Notes under the pieces: generated by a model
What the model saw: only the letters and a program-made list of their open reading frames with translations
What the model was told of the DNA's origin: nothing
Databases searched by the model: none
Origin: Duganella sp. BuS-21
GTDB lineage: Bacteria > Pseudomonadota > Gammaproteobacteria > Burkholderiales > Burkholderiaceae_D
Assembly: GCA_041874725.1 (NCBI GenBank)
Contig: CP097466.1
Span: 868,001 to 932,000, forward strand
Direction of reading: 5' to 3'
Length of the DNA: 64,000 bases
Program-made: the position numbers and the translations under genes
Part shown: piece by piece, positions 9,196-17,991 of the stretch
Numbering within the stretch: the first letter of the stretch is position 1
Layout of the letters: each line of letters begins with the position of its first letter

Positions 9196-9735
9196 ATGGC
9201 ACGTCTCCAAGAATTCTATAAAGAAAAAGTCGTCGCTGACCTGACCGAGAAATTCGGTTACAAGTCGGTGATGGAAGTTCCGCGTCTGACCAAGATCACC
9301 CTGAACATGGGTGTTGGTGAAGCGATTGCTGACAAGAAAGTGCTCGAGCACGCTGTCGGCGACCTGACCAAGATCGCTGGCCAGAAGCCGGTGACCACCA
9401 AATCGCGTAAGGCAATTGCGGGTTTCAAAATCCGTGAAGGCTACCCGATCGGTACCATGGTCACCCTGCGCGGCGCCCGTATGTACGAGTTCCTCGACCG
9501 CTTCATCACCGTGGCCCTGCCACGCGTGCGTGACTTCCGCGGTGTGAATGGTCGCTCGTTCGATGGTCGCGGCAACTACAACATCGGTGTTAAAGAGCAG
9601 ATCATCTTCCCTGAGATCGAGTACGACAAGATCGATGCGCTGCGTGGTATGAATATTTCGATCACCACCACCGCTAAGACCGACGACGAAGCGAAAGCTC
9701 TGCTCGCCGCCTTCAAATTCCCGTTCAGGAACTAA
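9196..9735 (+). CDS. rplE: 50S ribosomal protein L5
   Basis: A 179-aa L5 that binds 5S rRNA and contacts P-site tRNA. It includes the conserved [11 protein letters not shown] segment. Spacing to both neighbours is 6 bp. Confidence 0.97.
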   Translation: MARLQEFYKEKVVADLTEKFGYKSVMEVPRLTKITLNMGVGEAIADKKVLEHAVGDLTKIAGQKPVTTKSRKAIAGFKIREGYPIGTMVTLRGARMYEFLDRFITVALPRVRDFRGVNGRSFDGRGNYNIGVKEQIIFPEIEYDKIDALRGMNISITTTAKTDDEAKALLAAFKFPFRN

Positions 9736-9741
9736 GAGATC

Positions 9742-10047
9742 ATGGCAAAACTCGCACTGATTAACCGTGAAGCAAAACGCGTAGCCCTGGCGAATAAATT
9801 CGCCGGCAAACGCGCCGCGCTCAAGGCCATCATTGATGACCAGTCGAAATCGGAAGAAGAACGTTACGAAGCGCGCCTGAAACTGCAGACGCTGCCGCGT
9901 AACTCGGCTCCGACCCGCCAGCGTAACCGCTGCGCCATCACCGGTCGTCCACGCGGCACTTTCCGTAAATTCGGTCTGGGCCGTATCAAGCTCCGTGAAT
10001 TCGCCATGCGTGGTGAGATCCCGGGTATGACTAAAGCAAGCTGGTAA
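9742..10047 (+). CDS. rpsN: 30S ribosomal protein S14 (zinc-free form)
   Basis: A 101-aa S14 with the C-terminal [20 protein letters not shown] signature. It lacks the two CxxC pairs of the short zinc-binding form, so it is the long zinc-independent type. Confidence 0.97.
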   Translation: MAKLALINREAKRVALANKFAGKRAALKAIIDDQSKSEEERYEARLKLQTLPRNSAPTRQRNRCAITGRPRGTFRKFGLGRIKLREFAMRGEIPGMTKASW

Positions 10048-10061
10048 TAGGAGAATATGCA

Positions 10062-10457
10062 ATGAGTATGAGCGATCCTATCGCCGATATGCTGACCCGC
10101 ATTCGTAACGCCCAGGGCGTGCAAAAAACGACCGTGGCCATGCCATCGTCGAAAGTCAAAATTGCGATTGCCAACGTCCTCAAGGACGAGGGTTACATTG
10201 AAGATTTCGCCGTAGCCGAAGCTGGTGGCAAAGCGGAACTGAAAATCGGTTTGAAGTATTATGTTGGCCGTCCCGTCATTGAGCGCCTCGAGCGCGTGTC
10301 CCGTCCAGGCCTGCGCGTCTACAAGGGCAAAGACGAGATCCCTACTGTGATGAATGGCTTGGGTGTGGCGATCGTGTCGACTCCGCAAGGCGTCATGACT
10401 GACCGCAAAGCACGCGCTACCGGTGTCGGCGGCGAAGTTATTTGCTACGTCGCATAA
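10062..10457 (+). CDS. rpsH: 30S ribosomal protein S8
   Basis: A 131-aa S8 starting [18 protein letters not shown]8 binds the central domain of 16S rRNA and in E. coli represses the spc operon at the rplE start; no clear mimic of that site was seen here. AGGAG precedes the start. Confidence 0.97.
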   Translation: MSMSDPIADMLTRIRNAQGVQKTTVAMPSSKVKIAIANVLKDEGYIEDFAVAEAGGKAELKIGLKYYVGRPVIERLERVSRPGLRVYKGKDEIPTVMNGLGVAIVSTPQGVMTDRKARATGVGGEVICYVA

Positions 10458-10467
10458 GGAGTTACAC

Positions 10468-11001
10468 ATGTCCCGAGTAGCTAAAATGCCTATCGCTGTG
10501 CCAGCTGGCGCTGAAGTCGCCATCTCCGCAGCAGCGATCACCGTCAAGGGCCCGCTGGGCGTCTTGACCCAGGCCCTGAACGGCCAGGTAAAAGTTGAAA
10601 ACAACGCTGGTACCCTGAGCTTTGAGCCGTCCGACGACAGCCGCGAAGCGAACGCCATGTCCGGTACGCTGCGCGCACTGGTCAACAACATGGTCAACGG
10701 TGTGACCAAGGGCTTCGAGAAAAAGCTGAACCTGGTGGGTGTGGGCTACAAAGCCCAGGCCGCCGGCGACAAGCTGAATCTGGCCCTGGGTTTCTCGCAC
10801 CCGGTGGTCCACGCCATGCCAGAAGGCGTGACCGTGACCACCGCCACCCCGACCGAGATCGTCATCAAAGGCATCGATCGTCAAAAGGTGGGTCAGGTTG
10901 CTGCAGAAGTTCGTGCTTACCGCGCTCCGGAGCCTTACAAAGGCAAGGGCGTCCGTTATTCGGACGAAGTGGTTAAGATCAAAGAAACCAAGAAGAAGTA
11001 A
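10468..11001 (+). CDS. rplF: 50S ribosomal protein L6
   Basis: A 177-aa L6. The start is the ATG at 10468 ([13 protein letters not shown]), preceded by AAGGAG; an in-frame start 45 bp upstream lies inside rpsH and is not used. L6 is part of the factor-binding region of the 50S, with the conserved C-terminal [13 protein letters not shown] segment. Confidence 0.97.
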   Translation: MSRVAKMPIAVPAGAEVAISAAAITVKGPLGVLTQALNGQVKVENNAGTLSFEPSDDSREANAMSGTLRALVNNMVNGVTKGFEKKLNLVGVGYKAQAAGDKLNLALGFSHPVVHAMPEGVTVTTATPTEIVIKGIDRQKVGQVAAEVRAYRAPEPYKGKGVRYSDEVVKIKETKKK

Positions 11002-11014
11002 TTAGGGGCTGACG

Positions 11015-11377
11015 ATGGATAAAAAAGAATCTCGTCTGCGTCGCGGACGTCAAACCCGGATCAAGATCGCACAACTGAAAGTGAACCGCCTGTCGGTCCA
11101 CCGCACTAACCTGCACATTTATGCGAACCTGATCAGCCCGGAAGCCAAAGTACTGGTTTCGGCATCGACCGTTGAAGCGGAAGTACGCGCTGAACTGGCC
11201 GGCCAATCGGGCAAGGGTGGCAACGCCGCTGCCGCCGCACTGGTGGGCAAGCGCGTAGCAGAAAAAGCACTGAAAGCCGGTATCACCGAAGTCGCCTTCG
11301 ACCGTTCCGGTTTCCGTTATCACGGCCGTGTGAAGGCGCTGGCAGAAGCCGCGCGTGAAGCCGGTCTGAAGTTCTAA
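11015..11377 (+). CDS. rplR: 50S ribosomal protein L18
   Basis: A 120-aa L18 that binds 5S rRNA, with the C-terminal signature [25 protein letters not shown]-containing site precedes the ATG. Confidence 0.97.
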   Translation: MDKKESRLRRGRQTRIKIAQLKVNRLSVHRTNLHIYANLISPEAKVLVSASTVEAEVRAELAGQSGKGGNAAAAALVGKRVAEKALKAGITEVAFDRSGFRYHGRVKALAEAAREAGLKF

Positions 11378-11386
11378 GGAACGATC

Positions 11387-11905
11387 ATGGCAAAAATGCA
11401 AGCAAAAATGGCAAGCGACAAGCCGGACGACGGCATGCGCGAAAAAATGATCGCGATCAACCGCGTGACCAAAGTGGTCAAGGGTGGTCGTATCATGGGT
11501 TTCGCCGCGCTGACCGTGGTTGGTGACGGCGATGGCCGCATCGGCATGGGCAAGGGCAAGTCGAAAGAGGTACCGGTTGGTGTGCAGAAGGCAATGGAAG
11601 AAGCCCGTCGCAACCTGATCAAAGTACCTTTGAAAAACGGCACGCTGCACCACACCGTCCTGGGTCGCCACGGCGCCTCGAAAGTAATGATGTCGCCTGC
11701 TAAACCAGGTACCGGCGTTATTGCAGGCGGCGCGATGCGCGCAATCTTCGAAGTCATGGGTGTTACCGACGTGGTCGCGAAATCGACCGGTTCGAGCAAC
11801 CCGTACAACCTGGTTCGCGCCACGCTGGACGGCCTGGCTAAACTGAGCACTCCTTCCGACATCGCTGCTAAACGCGGCAAGTCGGTAGAAGAGATCCTGG
11901 GTTAA
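11387..11905 (+). CDS. rpsE: 30S ribosomal protein S5
   Basis: A 172-aa S5 with the conserved [23 protein letters not shown] segment (in part), a region tied to decoding fidelity and spectinomycin sensitivity in other bacteria. It overlaps nothing; AAGGA precedes the start. Confidence 0.97.
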   Translation: MAKMQAKMASDKPDDGMREKMIAINRVTKVVKGGRIMGFAALTVVGDGDGRIGMGKGKSKEVPVGVQKAMEEARRNLIKVPLKNGTLHHTVLGRHGASKVMMSPAKPGTGVIAGGAMRAIFEVMGVTDVVAKSTGSSNPYNLVRATLDGLAKLSTPSDIAAKRGKSVEEILG

Positions 11906-11915
11906 GGTGAACGAC

Positions 11916-12098
11916 ATGACTACGAAAACCGTCAAAGTACAACTGGTCAAGGGCCTGATTGGCACTCGTCAAGATCACCGTGCCACCGTTCGCGGTCTGG
12001 GCCTGCGTCGCGTCAACTCGGTTGCCGAGCTGCAAGACACCCCATCCGTACGCGGCATGATCAACAAAGTGTCGTATCTCGTTAAAGTAGTTGCGTAA
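11916..12098 (+). CDS. rpmD: 50S ribosomal protein L30
   Basis: A 60-aa L30 with the conserved [19 protein letters not shown] segment. I use the ATG at 11916, preceded by AAGG; an in-frame GTG at 11907 would add three residues. Confidence 0.95.
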   Translation: MTTKTVKVQLVKGLIGTRQDHRATVRGLGLRRVNSVAELQDTPSVRGMINKVSYLVKVVA

Positions 12099-12125
12099 GC
12101 CCTCGGGCTTACTCACGGAGAAATC

Positions 12126-12557
12126 ATGGAACTGAATACCATTCAACCAGCCGATGGCGCCAAGCACTACAAGCGTCGCGTCGGCCGCGGTATCGGCTCT
12201 GGCCTGGGTAAAACCGCAGGTCGTGGCCACAAGGGTCAGAAATCGCGTTCGGGCGGCTTCCACAAAGTCGGCTTCGAAGGCGGTCAGATGCCTCTGCAAC
12301 GTCGTCTGCCTAAGCGCGGTTTCAAGTCGCTCAACGCCACCTTCAAAGCTGAAGTGCGTCTGTCCGACCTGAACCACCTGGCGGTCGGCGATGTCGACAT
12401 CCTGGTGCTGAAACAAGCTGGCGTACTGGGCGTGCTGGCACGCGACGTGCGCGTCATTCTGTCCGGCGAGATCACCAAAGCGGTGAACCTCAAAGGCCTG
12501 AAAGTGACCGCTGGCGCGAAAGCGGCCATCGAAGCAGCCGGCGGCTCGGTAGCCTGA
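12126..12557 (+). CDS. rplO: 50S ribosomal protein L15
   Basis: A 143-aa L15 with the glycine- and basic-rich N-terminus ([18 protein letters not shown]) that threads through 23S rRNA. A CGGAG site precedes the ATG at 12126. Confidence 0.97.
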   Translation: MELNTIQPADGAKHYKRRVGRGIGSGLGKTAGRGHKGQKSRSGGFHKVGFEGGQMPLQRRLPKRGFKSLNATFKAEVRLSDLNHLAVGDVDILVLKQAGVLGVLARDVRVILSGEITKAVNLKGLKVTAGAKAAIEAAGGSVA

Positions 12558-12587
12558 GCCCCGCACACAGCTTGATCGGAGCGAAAA

Positions 12588-13922
12588 TTGGCGACTAATC
12601 CACAATTGGCAAAAAGTGCAGCAGCTGGTTTCCCTTGGGGCCGGCTCTGGTTCCTGCTTGGCGCACTGGTGGTTTATCGTATCGGCGCTCACATCCCGGT
12701 TCCCGGGATCGATCCGGTACAATTGGCCGCGCTGTTCAAGTCGCAAGAGGGCGGCATCCTGGGCATGTTGAACATGTTCAGCGGTGGCGCGCTCGCGCGC
12801 TTCACAGTCTTTGCGCTGGGCATCACGCCGTACATCTCGGCCTCGATCATCATGCAGTTGGTGTCGATCGTGTCGCCGCAGATGGAAGCGTTGAAGAAGG
12901 AAGGCGAAGCAGGCCGACGCAAGATCACCCAGTACACCCGTTATTTCACGGTGGTGCTGGCGACGTTCCAGGCGCTCGGTATTGCAGTTGCTTTAGAGTC
13001 GCAGGCAGGTCTGGTGCTGGATCCAGGCTATGCTTTCCGTTTCGTGACGGTCGTTACGCTGTTGACCGGCACCATGTTCGTGATGTGGTTGGGCGAGCAA
13101 ATTACCGAGCGTGGTCTCGGTAACGGTATCTCGATCATCATTTTCGCAGGTATCGCTGCCGGTCTGCCGGGCGCGCTGGGTGGCCTCGGCCAGTCGGTGA
13201 GCAACGGTTCGATTGGTGCGCTGTCGGCGATCATCATCATGATCCTGGTGGTGGCGGTGACGTTCCTGGTGGTATTCGTGGAACGTGGCCAACGCAAAAT
13301 TCTGGTCAACTACGCGAAACGCCAGGTTGGTAACAAGATTTACGGTGGACAGACGTCCCACCTGCCATTGAAGTTGAATATGGCCGGCGTGATCCCACCG
13401 ATCTTCGCTTCGTCGATTATCTTGTTCCCGGCAACGATCGTGAGCTGGTTTACGACGGGCGCCGATACGGCCAACCCGGTCGTCCGGTTCTTGAAAGATT
13501 TGGCAGCATCGATGGGGCCCGGTGAGCCCATCCACGCACTGTTGTATGCCGTTGCGATCGTGTTTTTCTGTTTCTTCTATACAGCGCTGGTCTTCAACAG
13601 CAAGGAAACAGCGGACAACTTGAAGAAGAGCGGGGCCTTTGTGCCAGGGATTCGTCCCGGTGAGCAGACTGCCCGTTACATCGACAAGATCCTGACACGC
13701 TTGACACTGGCTGGCGCTCTCTACATCACTTTGGTGTGTTTGTTGCCGGAATTCATGGTAGCCGAGTGGAAAGTACCATTCTATTTTGGCGGTACTTCTC
13801 TGTTGATTATTGTGGTTGTTACCATGGATTTCATGGCGCAAGTACAAAACTACGTTATGTCGCAGCAATATGAATCACTGCTGCGCAAAGCAAACTTCAA
13901 AGGCGGAATTCCGACGCGATAA
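12588..13922 (+). CDS. secY: Preprotein translocase subunit SecY
   Basis: A 444-aa integral membrane protein forming the Sec channel with SecE and SecG. Ten hydrophobic segments are visible, with the plug region near [21 protein letters not shown] and the family motif [11 protein letters not shown]. The start is TTG at 12588, preceded by GGAG with 6-bp spacing; no ATG fits the conserved N-terminus ([19 protein letters not shown]). Location after rplO is standard. Confidence 0.96.
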   Translation: MATNPQLAKSAAAGFPWGRLWFLLGALVVYRIGAHIPVPGIDPVQLAALFKSQEGGILGMLNMFSGGALARFTVFALGITPYISASIIMQLVSIVSPQMEALKKEGEAGRRKITQYTRYFTVVLATFQALGIAVALESQAGLVLDPGYAFRFVTVVTLLTGTMFVMWLGEQITERGLGNGISIIIFAGIAAGLPGALGGLGQSVSNGSIGALSAIIIMILVVAVTFLVVFVERGQRKILVNYAKRQVGNKIYGGQTSHLPLKLNMAGVIPPIFASSIILFPATIVSWFTTGADTANPVVRFLKDLAASMGPGEPIHALLYAVAIVFFCFFYTALVFNSKETADNLKKSGAFVPGIRPGEQTARYIDKILTRLTLAGALYITLVCLLPEFMVAEWKVPFYFGGTSLLIIVVVTMDFMAQVQNYVMSQQYESLLRKANFKGGIPTR

Positions 13923-13942
13923 GCGCGGTTTCAACATACCGA

Positions 13943-14161
13943 ATGGCAAAAGACGACGTCATACAGATGCAGGGTGAGATCTTAGAAAATCTCCCTAATG
14001 CAACATTTCGAGTAAAGCTGGAAAACGGACACGTGGTGCTCGGGCATATTTCAGGTAAAATGCGGATGAACTATATCCGCATCCTGCCTGGCGATAAGGT
14101 GACGGTCGAACTGACACCTTACGACCTGTCCCGTGCCCGCATCGTGTTCCGGACCAAGTAA
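13943..14161 (+). CDS. infA: Translation initiation factor IF-1
   Basis: A 72-aa single OB-fold protein ([17 protein letters not shown]) that occupies the 30S A site during initiation. There is no clear Shine-Dalgarno site in front of the ATG, unlike the neighbouring genes, so it may depend on translation from secY 20 bp upstream. Some betaproteobacteria carry a second IF-1 gene elsewhere; that cannot be judged here. Confidence 0.95.
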   Translation: MAKDDVIQMQGEILENLPNATFRVKLENGHVVLGHISGKMRMNYIRILPGDKVTVELTPYDLSRARIVFRTK

Positions 14162-14197
14162 ATTTAGATAATCGAACCTTTTAGAAGAGAGTTCAAC

Positions 14198-14311
14198 ATG
14201 AAAGTTAACGCCTCAGTCAAGCGGATCTGCCGCAACTGCAAGATCATCAAGCGCAAGGGCGTTGTTCGCGTAATCTGCGTCGAACCACGTCACAAGCAGC
14301 GTCAAGGTTAA
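14198..14311 (+). CDS. rpmJ: 50S ribosomal protein L36
   Basis: A 37-aa protein starting [20 protein letters not shown]. It has the zinc ribbon residues C11, C14, C27 and H32, so this is the zinc-binding form. Its position between infA and rpsM is canonical. Confidence 0.96.
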   Translation: MKVNASVKRICRNCKIIKRKGVVRVICVEPRHKQRQG

Positions 14312-14338
14312 TAACCGTTATTTATCGAGGAATAACGA

Positions 14339-14704
14339 ATGGCACGTATTGCAGGGGTTAATATCCCAAATCATCAGCACACCGTTATCGGCCTGACGGC
14401 CATCTACGGTGTAGGCCGCCCACGCGCAAAGTTCATCTGCGCGCAGACGGGTATTGCGACCACTAAAAAGGTCAAAGACCTGGACGACAGCGAACTGGAA
14501 AAGCTGCGCGATGAAGTAGCAAAATTCATCGTCGAAGGCGATCTGCGTCGCGAACTGTCCATGAACATCAAGCGTTTGATGGATCTGGGTTGCTACCGCG
14601 GCATGCGTCACCGTAAGGGCCTGCCGGTCCGCGGCCAGCGCACCCGCACCAATGCACGTACCCGCAAGGGCCCGCGCAAAGCCGCTCAATCGCTCAAGAA
14701 ATAA
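14339..14704 (+). CDS. rpsM: 30S ribosomal protein S13
   Basis: A 121-aa S13 of the 30S head, starting [18 protein letters not shown], with the basic C-terminal [19 protein letters not shown] tail that contacts P-site tRNA. GAGGA precedes the ATG. Confidence 0.97.
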   Translation: MARIAGVNIPNHQHTVIGLTAIYGVGRPRAKFICAQTGIATTKKVKDLDDSELEKLRDEVAKFIVEGDLRRELSMNIKRLMDLGCYRGMRHRKGLPVRGQRTRTNARTRKGPRKAAQSLKK

Positions 14705-14718
14705 TCTAGGGAAATCAC

Positions 14719-15123
14719 ATGGCTAAGCAACAAAGCAGCGCAGCAGCAGCGCGCGTACGCAAGAAGGTCAAGAAGAACGTTGCCGAAGGTATCGCACACG
14801 TTCACGCTTCCTTCAACAATACCATCATCACCATCACCGACCGTCAGGGCAACGCTCTGTCGTGGGCGACCTCCGGTGGTGCTGGCTTCAAGGGTTCGCG
14901 TAAATCGACCCCGTTCGCAGCGCAGGTTGCTGCTGAAGCCGCTGGTAAAGTCGCGATCGAATGCGGCGTGAAGAACCTGGAAGTGCGTATCAAGGGCCCA
15001 GGCCCAGGCCGTGAATCGGCTGTGCGCGCGCTGAACAACCTGGGCATCAAGATCACCGAGATCCAGGACGTGACGCCAGTGCCACACAACGGCTGCCGCC
15101 CTCCAAAGCGTCGTCGTATCTAA
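14719..15123 (+). CDS. rpsK: 30S ribosomal protein S11
   Basis: A 134-aa S11 of the 30S platform, with conserved [17 protein letters not shown] and C-terminal [13 protein letters not shown]. It is followed by a 205-bp structured gap before rpsD. Confidence 0.97.
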   Translation: MAKQQSSAAAARVRKKVKKNVAEGIAHVHASFNNTIITITDRQGNALSWATSGGAGFKGSRKSTPFAAQVAAEAAGKVAIECGVKNLEVRIKGPGPGRESAVRALNNLGIKITEIQDVTPVPHNGCRPPKRRRI

Positions 15124-15134
15124 TAGCCTGGCCG

Positions 15135-15154
15135 GCGAAGTTTTCGGACTTCGC
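15135..15154 (+). other. Hairpin after rpsK
   Basis: GCGAAGT (15135-15141) and ACTTCGC (15148-15154) form a perfect 7-bp stem with a 6-nt loop, 11 bp after the rpsK stop. No T run follows, so it may be an mRNA processing or stability element rather than a terminator. Confidence 0.4.
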
Positions 15155-15278
15155 GGTTGCGCTGTTACACAATTCAGCTGGTGCAGGCAACCGGTAACGG
15201 TTATACTGCCCGGCTATTGTCGTCTGTCGCTTGCGGCGGACTTAAGCCACGTCTGGCTCACCCGCAGACCAGACTAGC

Positions 15279-15303
15279 GTTCAACCACGCGTGTGGTTGG
15301 AAC
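15279..15303 (+). promoter_or_regulatory. Hairpin in the rpsD leader
   Basis: GTTCAACCAC (15279-15288) pairs with GTGGTTGGAAC (15293-15303), with one bulged G and a GCGT loop, ending 14 bp before the AAGGAAG site of rpsD. S4 is the autoregulator of the alpha operon in E. coli, so an S4-responsive leader is possible, but nothing in the sequence proves it. Confidence 0.4.
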
Positions 15304-15328
15304 GTCATCATTTTAAAAAGGAAGTACC

Positions 15329-15952
15329 GTGGCACGTTATATCGGACCTAAAGCAAAACTCTCCCGCCGTGAAGGCACGGATCTGTTCCTGAAGAGCGCA
15401 CGTCGCTCGCTGGACAGCAAATGCAAACTGGACGTCAAACCAGGTCAGCACGGCGTTAAGTCGGGCGCCCGCACCTCGGACTACGGCAACCAGCTGCGCG
15501 AAAAGCAAAAAGTTAAACGCATGTACGGCGTACTGGAACGTCAGTTCCGTCGCTACTTCGCAGAAGCCGACCGTCGCAAAGGCAACACCGGCGAAACCCT
15601 GCTGAAACTGCTGGAAGCCCGTCTGGACAACGTCGCCTACCGTATGGGCTTCGGTTCGACCCGCGCTGAAGCACGTCAGCTGGTCTCGCACAAAGCCTTC
15701 ACCGTGAACGGCCAAGTGGTGAACATCGCTTCGTACTCGGTCAAAGTCGGCGACGTCATCGCCGTGCGCGAAAAAGCCAAGAAACAAGTGCGTATCGTTG
15801 AAGCGCTGTCGCTGGCCGAACAAGGCGGCATGCCAGCCTGGGTGTCGGTTGATGCCAAGAAAATGGAAGGCACCTTCAAGTCCCTGCCAGAGCGCAACGA
15901 GATCGCCAACGACGTCAACGAATCGCTGATCGTCGAACTGTACTCGCGTTAA
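15329..15952 (+). CDS. rpsD: 30S ribosomal protein S4
   Basis: A 207-aa S4 starting [20 protein letters not shown], with an S4 RNA-binding domain near residues 97-160 ([21 protein letters not shown]). It initiates 30S assembly and in E. coli represses its own operon. The start is GTG at 15329 behind AAGGAAG. The C-terminal LIVELYSR is family-typical. Confidence 0.97.
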   Translation: MARYIGPKAKLSRREGTDLFLKSARRSLDSKCKLDVKPGQHGVKSGARTSDYGNQLREKQKVKRMYGVLERQFRRYFAEADRRKGNTGETLLKLLEARLDNVAYRMGFGSTRAEARQLVSHKAFTVNGQVVNIASYSVKVGDVIAVREKAKKQVRIVEALSLAEQGGMPAWVSVDAKKMEGTFKSLPERNEIANDVNESLIVELYSR

Positions 15953-15966
15953 TTGACGGTGTAACC

Positions 15967-15991
15967 GTCATCCCCGCGCAGGCGGGGACCC
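15967..15991. repeat. Dispersed palindromic repeat, half copy (A)
   Basis: GTCATCCCCGCG, GCA, then GGCGGGGACCC form one GC-rich hairpin. It matches one arm of the fuller elements at 17078, 35314 and 44855, so it is a single-hairpin member of that family. Confidence 0.6.
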
Positions 15992-16006
15992 AATTTGTCG
16001 TAAGCC

Positions 16007-16032
16007 CGCCCGCTCACTAGAGCGGGCGTTTT
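16007..16032 (+). terminator. Terminator-like hairpin between rpsD and rpoA
   Basis: CGCCCGCTC (16007-16015) pairs perfectly with GAGCGGGCG (16020-16028), 4-nt loop, then TTTTC. It lies where rpsD and rpoA are usually cotranscribed, so it may attenuate rather than fully stop transcription. Confidence 0.65.
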
Positions 16033-16090
16033 CACTAATGCCATCAGCCTTATCGGCTTAACGCGCCGAGGGTATTGAAAAGGACATTTC

Positions 16091-17068
16091 ATGCAAAACA
16101 GTTTGTTGAAACCACGTATTATCGATGTAGAAGCTCTGGGCGCCGGTCACGCTAAAGTCGTGATGGAGCCATTCGAGCGCGGCTACGGCCACACCCTGGG
16201 CAACGCGCTGCGTCGCGTGCTGCTGTCGTCGATGGTCGGCTACGCGCCGACCGAAGTGACGATCGCCGGCGTGGTGCACGAGTACTCGTCCCTGGACGGC
16301 GTGCAAGAAGACGTGGTCGACCTGTTGCTGAACCTGAAGGGCGTTGTGTTCAAAGTGCACAACCGTGACTCCGTCACCCTGACCCTGAAAAAGGAAGGCG
16401 AAGGCGCCGTCCTGGCTTCGGATATCGATCTGCCACACGATGTGGAATTGATCAACCCGGACCACGTGATCGCCCACCTGACCGCCGGCGGCAAACTGGA
16501 CATGCAGATCAAGGTCGAAAAAGGCCGTGGCTATGTACCAGGCAACGTGCGTCGCCTGTCGGAAGACACCAACAAGACCATCGGCCGCATCATTCTGGAC
16601 GCCTCGTTCTCGCCAGTGCGCCGTGTGTCGTACTTCGTGGAATCGGCGCGTGTTGAACAGCGTACCGACCTGGACAAGCTGATCATCAACATCGAAACCA
16701 ACGGCGTGATTTCGCCGGAAGAAGCGATCCGCCAATCGGCCCGCGTGCTGGTCGATCAACTGAACGTGTTCGCCGCCCTGGAAGGCACCGAAGCTGCTGC
16801 TGAAGCTCCTTCGCGCGCACCGCTGGTCGATCCTATCCTGCTGCGTCCAGTCGACGACCTGGAACTGACCGTGCGTTCGGCCAACTGCCTGAAAGCAGAA
16901 AACATCTACTACATCGGCGACCTGATCCAGCGTTCGGAAAACGAACTGCTGAAGACGCCGAATCTGGGCCGCAAGTCCCTGAACGAGATCAAGGAAGTCC
17001 TGGCTTCCCGTGGTCTGACCCTGGGCATGAAGCTGGAAAACTGGCCGCCTGCTGGCCTGGAGAAGTAA
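16091..17068 (+). CDS. rpoA: DNA-directed RNA polymerase subunit alpha
   Basis: A 325-aa alpha subunit. The N-terminal domain (residues 1 to about 235) carries the dimerisation motif [17 protein letters not shown]. The C-terminal domain (about 250-325) carries [21 protein letters not shown] and [13 protein letters not shown], which bind UP elements and activators. AGGA precedes the ATG. Confidence 0.98.
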   Translation: MQNSLLKPRIIDVEALGAGHAKVVMEPFERGYGHTLGNALRRVLLSSMVGYAPTEVTIAGVVHEYSSLDGVQEDVVDLLLNLKGVVFKVHNRDSVTLTLKKEGEGAVLASDIDLPHDVELINPDHVIAHLTAGGKLDMQIKVEKGRGYVPGNVRRLSEDTNKTIGRIILDASFSPVRRVSYFVESARVEQRTDLDKLIINIETNGVISPEEAIRQSARVLVDQLNVFAALEGTEAAAEAPSRAPLVDPILLRPVDDLELTVRSANCLKAENIYYIGDLIQRSENELLKTPNLGRKSLNEIKEVLASRGLTLGMKLENWPPAGLEK

Positions 17069-17077
17069 TTTTTGAAC

Positions 17078-17151
17078 CGTCGCTCCCGCGCAAGCGGGAG
17101 ATCCATACTGAGCATGCTCGGCATGGATCTCCGCCTGCGCGGGGATGACGG
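17078..17151. repeat. Dispersed palindromic repeat, full copy (B)
   Basis: Two GC-rich hairpins (around CTCCCGCGCAAGCGGGAG and CGCCTGCGCGGGG) face each other across ATCCATACTGAGCATG/GCATGGAT, giving one long imperfect palindrome. It lies between rpoA and rplQ and shares the core motifs with copies A, C and D. Confidence 0.7.
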
Positions 17152-17265
17152 ATGCAGTACCGCCCTGGCATGTTGCTGGGGCGTCAATCACTAAAAACCG
17201 GTCCGCGCTGTCGCCTTGGCGGCAGCGATCGAAGAACTCGGATATAAACATCGAAAGGAAGTACC

Positions 17266-17661
17266 ATGCGTCACCGTCACGGCCTCCGTAAACTGAACCG
17301 TACCTCGTCCCACCGTCTGGCAATGCTGCGCAACATGACCGTTTCGCTGCTGCGTCATGAAGCCATCAAGACCACGCTGCCGAAAGCTAAAGAGCTGCGT
17401 CGCGTTGTTGAGCCGATCCTGACCCTGGGCAAGACCGACACCCTGGCAAACAAGCGTCTGGCATTCGCCCGTCTGCGTGACCGCGAAATCGTAGGCAAAC
17501 TGTTCTCGGAACTGGGCCCACGTTACGCTGCACGTAACGGCGGCTACCTGCGCATCCTGAAAATGGGTTTCCGCGTTGGCGACAACGCTCCAATGGCTTA
17601 CGTTGAGCTGCTGGACCGTCCAGAAGTCACCGCCATCGAAGATGCACCAACCGCTGAGTAA
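17266..17661 (+). CDS. rplQ: 50S ribosomal protein L17
   Basis: A 131-aa L17 starting [20 protein letters not shown], located by the tunnel exit. AAGGAAG precedes the ATG. It closes the alpha-type block, with a strong terminator 25 bp downstream. Confidence 0.97.
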   Translation: MRHRHGLRKLNRTSSHRLAMLRNMTVSLLRHEAIKTTLPKAKELRRVVEPILTLGKTDTLANKRLAFARLRDREIVGKLFSELGPRYAARNGGYLRILKMGFRVGDNAPMAYVELLDRPEVTAIEDAPTAE

Positions 17662-17685
17662 TCAGCCGTTGTCAGCAGTACTGAA

Positions 17686-17713
17686 AAGCCAGGCCTAGCC
17701 TGGCTTTTTTTTT
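17686..17713 (+). terminator. Terminator of the ribosomal protein cluster
   Basis: AAGCCAGGC (17686-17694) and GCCTGGCTT (17698-17706) form a perfect 9-bp stem with a CTA loop followed by a run of nine T (17705-17713). This is a textbook intrinsic terminator. Confidence 0.92.
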
Positions 17714-17927
17714 GGCATGATGGGCTTGACGTTGCCTGTCGCTTTAAAAACACGCGGCACCATCCAACCCGCACCCCGTGAGGTACTACGGCAATATCCG
17801 CCGGCCATAGATGAAGCATGGCCGCTTGGAGGAGCTTGGCCGGCCCGTGGCCAAGCCGCGTTTCCCGCTAATTCGTAAAGGCTCTTTCTTTTTCGTCCGC
17901 TTTTTCCTGCCTTTACATCCGGCGCTG
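17714..17927. other. Intergenic stretch without a recognised gene
   Basis: About 210 bp between the rplQ terminator and the receptor promoter. The only structure I see is an 8-bp hairpin, GCTTGGCC (17834-17841) with GGCCAAGC (17849-17856). A minus-strand frame is open across it, but it has no recognisable product. Confidence 0.5.
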
Positions 17928-17956
17928 TTGACTTTGGAATGAGAATCGTTATCATT
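17928..17956 (+). promoter_or_regulatory. Fur-box promoter of the siderophore receptor
   Basis: AATGAGAATCGTTATCATT (17938-17956) closely matches the Fur consensus of inverted GATAAT-type repeats. TTGACT (17928-17933) and TATCAT (17950-17955) with 16-bp spacing give a promoter overlapped by the box, so ferrous Fur would block RNA polymerase. The downstream gene is an iron-siderophore receptor, which fits. Confidence 0.85.
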
Positions 17957-17991
17957 CCTATTTCGTTAAAAGTATCAACACTGGGGAACTG

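Noticed and set aside
15157..15351. A 64-codon frame in the rpsK-rpsD gap
   Set aside because: It overlaps the rpsD start in another frame and contains the leader hairpin; no coding signal is seen.
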